From Haloferax mediterranei ATCC 33500 (lineage in GTDB: Archaea > Halobacteriota > Halobacteria > Halobacteriales > Haloferacaceae): a DNA stretch of 64,000 nt. A program made the position numbers and the translations under genes. The stretch spans positions 1,116,001 through 1,180,000 of the forward strand of contig NC_017941.2 in assembly GCF_000306765.2 (NCBI RefSeq), given 5' to 3'. Shown here one piece after another: positions 60,465 to 64,000 of the stretch. Positions within the stretch are counted from its first letter, which is position 1; each line of letters begins with the position of its first letter. The notes beneath the pieces are model-generated. The model made no database searches. It was not told where the DNA came from and saw only the letters and a program-made list of their open reading frames with translations.

Positions 60465-61655
60465 TCACTCGTCGTCGAGTGATTCGTCAGCAGATGTGGC
60501 GTCCTCGTCGCCGAACTCCGTCGGCGCTCGCGACCGTCGGTCACCGCCGTTCGACAACTCGGTCATCGGCGATTGCTCGGGGTTGCGAGCGGGAGTCTCA
60601 GACTCTACGGAGTGAACGTGTACGTCGCGCTGGGGGTACGGAATCCCGATGTCTGCGGCGTTCAGCCGGGTGTATATCTCGCGGTTGAGGTTGTGCGTCG
60701 CCTTCCCTCGCTTGAGCGGGCTGTTGACCCAACAGACGAGTTCGTACTCCAGCGCGTCCGGGCCGAACCGACGAAATCGCGGACGCGGACGGGGCGTGTC
60801 GAGAACGAGTGGTTCGTCGAGTGCGAGGTCGGTGAGAACCTGTTCGAACTCGTCGATATCGGTGCCGTAGGCGACGCCGATGGGAACTTTCAGACGGCGG
60901 CGGCGATTCGGGGCGGACTCGTTGATGATTTTCGCGGCGTTGAGCACCGAGTTCGGAACCGTGACGAGGAGGTCGTCACGGGTGAGAAGCGTCGTCGAGC
61001 GAATCCCGACTTTGACCACCGTCCCCGCCTCACCGGAGTCGAGGACGACGTAGTCACCGATTTTGTACGTGTCGTCGAAGTAGAGCGCGATTCCACCGAA
61101 GAAGTTGGCGACGGTGTCCTTGGCGGCGAACCCGACCGCGATACCGGCGATGCCAGCCCCCGCGAACAGCGGGGTGATTTCGATTCCCCAGAGATACAGG
61201 AGCATGCCGATGGTGCCGACGGAGACGACGATTGTCCAGACGTTCGAAAAGACGGGTGCGAAATCGTACTGGTGGCCTTTGTCCTTGACCGCCTCGACAA
61301 GTCGATTGACGAGGCGGTTGAGCGCCCACGCCCAGACGATGATGCCGAGAGACACAGACGGCCGACCGAAGAACGTGTGGAGTACCGCCGAATCGACGAC
61401 GAGAGCTTCGGCGACCGCCGGAGTCTGCGCAAACAGATAGATGCCGGTCAACGAGATGGTGATGACGATGGGCCACCGGAGTTCTTTGACGACGATGTTG
61501 TCGAGCGACGTCTCCGTTCGTCTCGTGTACCGAAACAAGAGGCGGAGGACGACCGCCTCCATGACGAATGCGCCGCCGACGGAGACGATTAAGACGAAGA
61601 GTGTCGCCTCCGCCGCCGACAGCCCCGAGAGGAAGTCGGAGAGGTGCTGGCTCAT
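60465..61655 (-). CDS. Mechanosensitive channel, MscS family (second copy)
   Basis: A 396-residue MscS protein, longer than the first. Four or five membrane helices lie in residues about 15-185, with the pore helix IAGIAVGFAAKDTVANFFGG and the beta domain YKIGDYVVLDSGEAGTVVKV. An acidic tail (about 360-396) is specific to halophiles. It works as an osmotic safety valve and is not adjacent to the first MscS. Confidence 0.92.
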   Translation of the reverse strand: MSQHLSDFLSGLSAAEATLFVLIVSVGGAFVMEAVVLRLLFRYTRRTETSLDNIVVKELRWPIVITISLTGIYLFAQTPAVAEALVVDSAVLHTFFGRPSVSLGIIVWAWALNRLVNRLVEAVKDKGHQYDFAPVFSNVWTIVVSVGTIGMLLYLWGIEITPLFAGAGIAGIAVGFAAKDTVANFFGGIALYFDDTYKIGDYVVLDSGEAGTVVKVGIRSTTLLTRDDLLVTVPNSVLNAAKIINESAPNRRRRLKVPIGVAYGTDIDEFEQVLTDLALDEPLVLDTPRPRPRFRRFGPDALEYELVCWVNSPLKRGKATHNLNREIYTRLNAADIGIPYPQRDVHVHSVESETPARNPEQSPMTELSNGGDRRSRAPTEFGDEDATSADESLDDE

Positions 61656-61769
61656 GCGGCGGAAGTCGCGGCCATCGGGGATAACGATTGCTCCGGTCTG
61701 AAAGGCTCACTCCGAAAGCGACCCCGCAGCCGAAAGGTTTTGTTCGACGCACCCGCGAGGTCGAAGCAA

Positions 61770-62264
61770 ATGTTCCGATTCGGCCACTGGGGCGTCTCGC
61801 TCCTCGTGTTTGCCCCGCTCGGGTTCGCGCTGGTTCAGACCGGCCACCCGGAACTCGCGTTCGTCTCGGGGGCGGTAATGTGCTGGTTGGCGATGCTCCC
61901 CGATTACGACATGCGTATTCCCGGTATCTCACACCGCGGACCGACACACACGCTCCTGTTTGCATTCCTCGTCGGTGGTGTCGGTGGCGGCGGTGCGTTT
62001 CTGCTCGCAAGCAACGTCGGCCAGCCCGAGGCGGCGGCGACGACACTCGGCGCGTTCGGGTTCGCCGTCGGCACGCTTACCATCATTGCACACCTCCTCG
62101 CCGACGCGCTCACGCCAGCGGGAATCCGTCCGTTGTGGCCGCTTTCGTCCCGGAAATTCACGCTCTCGCTGTGGACCGCCGATAACACCGTTGCCAACTA
62201 CGGACTCTTCGCAGTCGGCGTCTTCGCGGTTGCGGCGGCGGCCTACCTCTCGCTTATCCTTTGA
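61770..62264 (+). CDS. DUF457-family membrane protein (metal-dependent hydrolase-like)
   Basis: A 164-residue membrane protein with four to five helices. The conserved His/Asp cluster is seen in FRFGHWGVSLLVFAPLGF, LAMLPDYDMRIPGISHRGPT and AHLLADALTPAGIRPLWPLS, as in YbcI/DUF457 proteins that resemble membrane-bound metal-dependent hydrolases. The activity is not established. The start at 61770 gives the family-like MFRFGHWG. Confidence 0.87.
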   Translation: MFRFGHWGVSLLVFAPLGFALVQTGHPELAFVSGAVMCWLAMLPDYDMRIPGISHRGPTHTLLFAFLVGGVGGGGAFLLASNVGQPEAAATTLGAFGFAVGTLTIIAHLLADALTPAGIRPLWPLSSRKFTLSLWTADNTVANYGLFAVGVFAVAAAAYLSLIL

Positions 62265-62341
62265 ACGAGCGCGGCCGCACTTCCCATATCGTCCCTCGAA
62301 TCTGAGGAATCATTAAGGTCTGTCCGGGAGTGAACCGAGGC

Positions 62342-62923
62342 ATGGACGACGATGCGATGCGCCGATTCCCGGTGCCCGACCTCGACGACCTCCCGGACGA
62401 CCTGCGCGAGCGAATCGAAGACGAGACAGAACGCGCCGGGTTTACGCCCAACGTCTTCGCCGCGCTCGCGTACAAGCCCTCGCACTGGCGGGCCTTCTTC
62501 GACTACCACGACGCCCTCGTCGACGACACGGACCTCGAACGCCACGAAGTCGAGATGATAATCGTCGCCGTCTCGGGTGTCAACCACTGTTACTACTGCA
62601 ACGTCGCCCACGGCGCACTCCTTCGTATCTACGCGGAAGACCCGCTTCTCGCGGACCAACTGGTCGCCAACTACCGTACTGCGGATATCCCCGAGAAGCA
62701 CAAGACGATGCTCGACGTGGCGGTCAAACTCACCGAGCGCCCGGTCGAAGTCGGCGAAGACGACCTCCAGCGACTCCGAGACGTAGGGTTCTCTGAAGAG
62801 GAAGTGTGGGATATCGGTGCGGTCACCGCCTTCTTCAACCTCAGCAACCGTATGACGATGTTCGCCGATATGCGACCTAATGAAGAGTTCCACACGCTCG
62901 GGCGGGAATCTCGCGGGGACTAA
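62342..62923 (+). CDS. AhpD/carboxymuconolactone decarboxylase-type peroxidase-related protein
   Basis: A 193-residue AhpD-like protein with the redox CxxC motif in VNHCYYCNVAHGALLR. Helical bundle with LTERPVEVGEDDLQRLRDVG at its C-terminal part. The peroxidase-related subgroup reduces peroxides or related substrates. The ATG at 62342 is 25 bases after CATTAAGG, so a leaderless transcript is likely; an upstream GTG at 62330 is less probable. Confidence 0.88.
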   Translation: MDDDAMRRFPVPDLDDLPDDLRERIEDETERAGFTPNVFAALAYKPSHWRAFFDYHDALVDDTDLERHEVEMIIVAVSGVNHCYYCNVAHGALLRIYAEDPLLADQLVANYRTADIPEKHKTMLDVAVKLTERPVEVGEDDLQRLRDVGFSEEEVWDIGAVTAFFNLSNRMTMFADMRPNEEFHTLGRESRGD

Positions 62924-63005
62924 AAACGCGAGGTGTGTTACTACTCGCCATTTATTGTCAACCAGCGGAACTCTTATGGCCTCGTCCGGAGACCGTTGAC
63001 ACGCA

Positions 63006-63200
63006 ATGGCGAAAGGCAAGGTTGCATTCTTCAAGTCCTCCGGCGGCTACGGCTTCATCGAGACAGAAGACCACGACGACGACGTGTTCTTCCACATGGA
63101 GGATATCGGCGGCCCTGACCTCGAAGAGGGTCAGGAAGTGGAGTTCGAAATCGAGCAGGCCGATAAAGGCCCGCGTGCGATCAACGTAACGCGGCTCTAA
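63006..63200 (+). CDS. cspA: Cold-shock domain protein
   Basis: A 64-residue single cold-shock domain: RNP1-like [10 protein letters not shown] and RNP2-like DVFFHMEDI, with high acid content adapted to salt. It binds single-stranded nucleic acid and acts as an RNA chaperone. A T-rich stretch at 63245-63255 is the likely terminator. Confidence 0.95.
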   Translation: MAKGKVAFFKSSGGYGFIETEDHDDDVFFHMEDIGGPDLEEGQEVEFEIEQADKGPRAINVTRL

Positions 63201-63324
63201 GTCTGCGGACGCTTCGACCGACGGCGACTCGACTGCAAACAGAGTTTTTCATTTTCAGTCGGTGAGCGGCGCGGCTCCGGCGTATCGACCGCCCGTGGTC
63301 GCGCCATGTGAGGTGGGAGTTCAG

Positions 63325-64000
63325 CTACCGGCGCTCGCCCGGTTGTGGGTCGGCGTGAGCGGGCGCAAGTAGGTCATCTATCGGTTGTGCGTCGAGCCAT
63401 TCGAGCAGTCGGACGAGTTGGTCGCTCGCGGCCTCGAACAACGTCGCCCCTGCTTCGGGCGTGGCGTCTGTCTGGTCACCGAAGACGCCGTTTTCGGAGT
63501 TCTCGATGGCGTCGTAGAACGTCCGCGCGCCGTGCTCGCGGTAGTCGCGGCCCTTGAAGGTTGTTCGCCCGCCGTCGCGAGCGTCTTCGAGTTGGTCTTC
63601 GCGGACGAGGTCGCGAGCGATGTGCATAATCATCGCCGTCTCCTTCGGACCGCCGTGCGGGCCGGGATGGTCGAACAGGTCGGTCACGAGGTCCGGAATC
63701 GACTTGTCCCACATCCACTCGATGGCGTACATCGTGCCGTCATCGCGGAGGCGGCGGCCGACTTCGCGGAGGTGCTGGACGTTGCCGCCGTGGGCGTTGA
63801 CGTACACGACGCGGTCGATACCGTGGTACGCGAGGTTGCGCGTCATCGACTCCACGTAATCTCTGAACTGCGGGGCGTCGACCCACATGGTTCCGTGGAA
63901 CTGTCGGTGGTGCGGACTCACGCCGACATTCACAGTGGGCGTACAGAGAAAGCCGGTTTTACCGGCCGCATCGCGGGCCAACGACTCCGCGATGAGGTGG
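63325..64000 (-). CDS. Creatininase family protein (5' end outside window)
   Basis: The C-terminal 225 residues of a creatininase-fold hydrolase are in the window; the frame remains open to base 64000, so the start lies beyond it. Motifs NAHGGNVQHLREV and HPGPHGGPKETAMIMHIA carry the metal-binding His/Asp/Glu residues. Members open cyclic amides in creatinine, formamide or cofactor (for example mycofactocin-like or F420-related) pathways; which applies is unknown. Confidence 0.88.
   Translation of the reverse strand, partial: HLIAESLARDAAGKTGFLCTPTVNVGVSPHHRQFHGTMWVDAPQFRDYVESMTRNLAYHGIDRVVYVNAHGGNVQHLREVGRRLRDDGTMYAIEWMWDKSIPDLVTDLFDHPGPHGGPKETAMIMHIARDLVREDQLEDARDGGRTTFKGRDYREHGARTFYDAIENSENGVFGDQTDATPEAGATLFEAASDQLVRLLEWLDAQPIDDLLAPAHADPQPGERR

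Overview
The window is chromosomal DNA from a halophilic euryarchaeon, most likely a Haloferax species. It is GC-rich, the predicted proteins are strongly acidic, many start codons lie about 25-30 bases behind a TATA element (leaderless transcripts), and it carries archaeal core genes (rnp4, tfe, trm56), an archaellum operon and haloarchaeal chemotaxis genes including two cheF. I saw no rRNA, transposase, integrase or CRISPR array.

Layout. 1-6.9 kb: housekeeping genes: an F420/flavin-type oxidoreductase, tRNA-Arg(CCT), tatA, a peroxiredoxin, an HD hydrolase, an MscS channel with YhbY and RNase P component 4, and two GT4 glycosyltransferases. 6.9-16.1 kb: a Gly/Met-rich protein, a DUF2797 protein, a sugar-nucleotide epimerase, an SDR, trm56, then tfe, DUF2110 and a lipoprotein in tight order, a CinA-type protein, an NAD kinase-like protein and an AbrB-PhoU regulator. 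16.2-19.1 kb: small or little-known haloarchaeal genes, one with a probably broken or misread N-terminus. 19.1-19.5 kb: a gap between convergent genes that is packed with stem-loops behind a TATA box, a candidate structured RNA.

19.5-28 kb: proline catabolism (P5C/aldehyde dehydrogenase, Bat-type regulator, proline dehydrogenase) beside a five-gene branched-chain amino-acid-type ABC transporter whose stop codon begins a threefold 26-bp tandem repeat. 28-30.7 kb: RIO-like kinase, universal stress protein, acyl-CoA dehydrogenase.

30.7-55.6 kb is a motility and taxis island. It holds two stand-alone FlaD/E-domain proteins flanking a histidine kinase and an actin-like ATPase, then cheD-cheC-cheY, a wHTH gene, archaellins flgA1-flgA2, a KaiC-like ATPase, flaCE-F-G-H-I-J-cheF1, and on the other strand cheB-cheA-cheR-cheF2, with cheW divergent from cheB. 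Together they encode the filament, motor, CheY-to-motor adaptor and adaptation enzymes. One FlaD/E-like gene has an 83-base cloverleaf-like element placed exactly at the predicted 5' end of its mRNA.

55.9-64 kb: an NCS2 permease, then a large Tat lipoprotein with six helical repeats and a C-terminal cupredoxin domain. Its promoter carries two DtxR-type palindromes, so it is probably iron-regulated and may be an EfeO-like metal-handling protein. After it come a 45-residue membrane protein, a second MscS channel, a DUF457 membrane protein, an AhpD-type enzyme, a cold-shock protein and a creatininase-family gene cut by the window edge.
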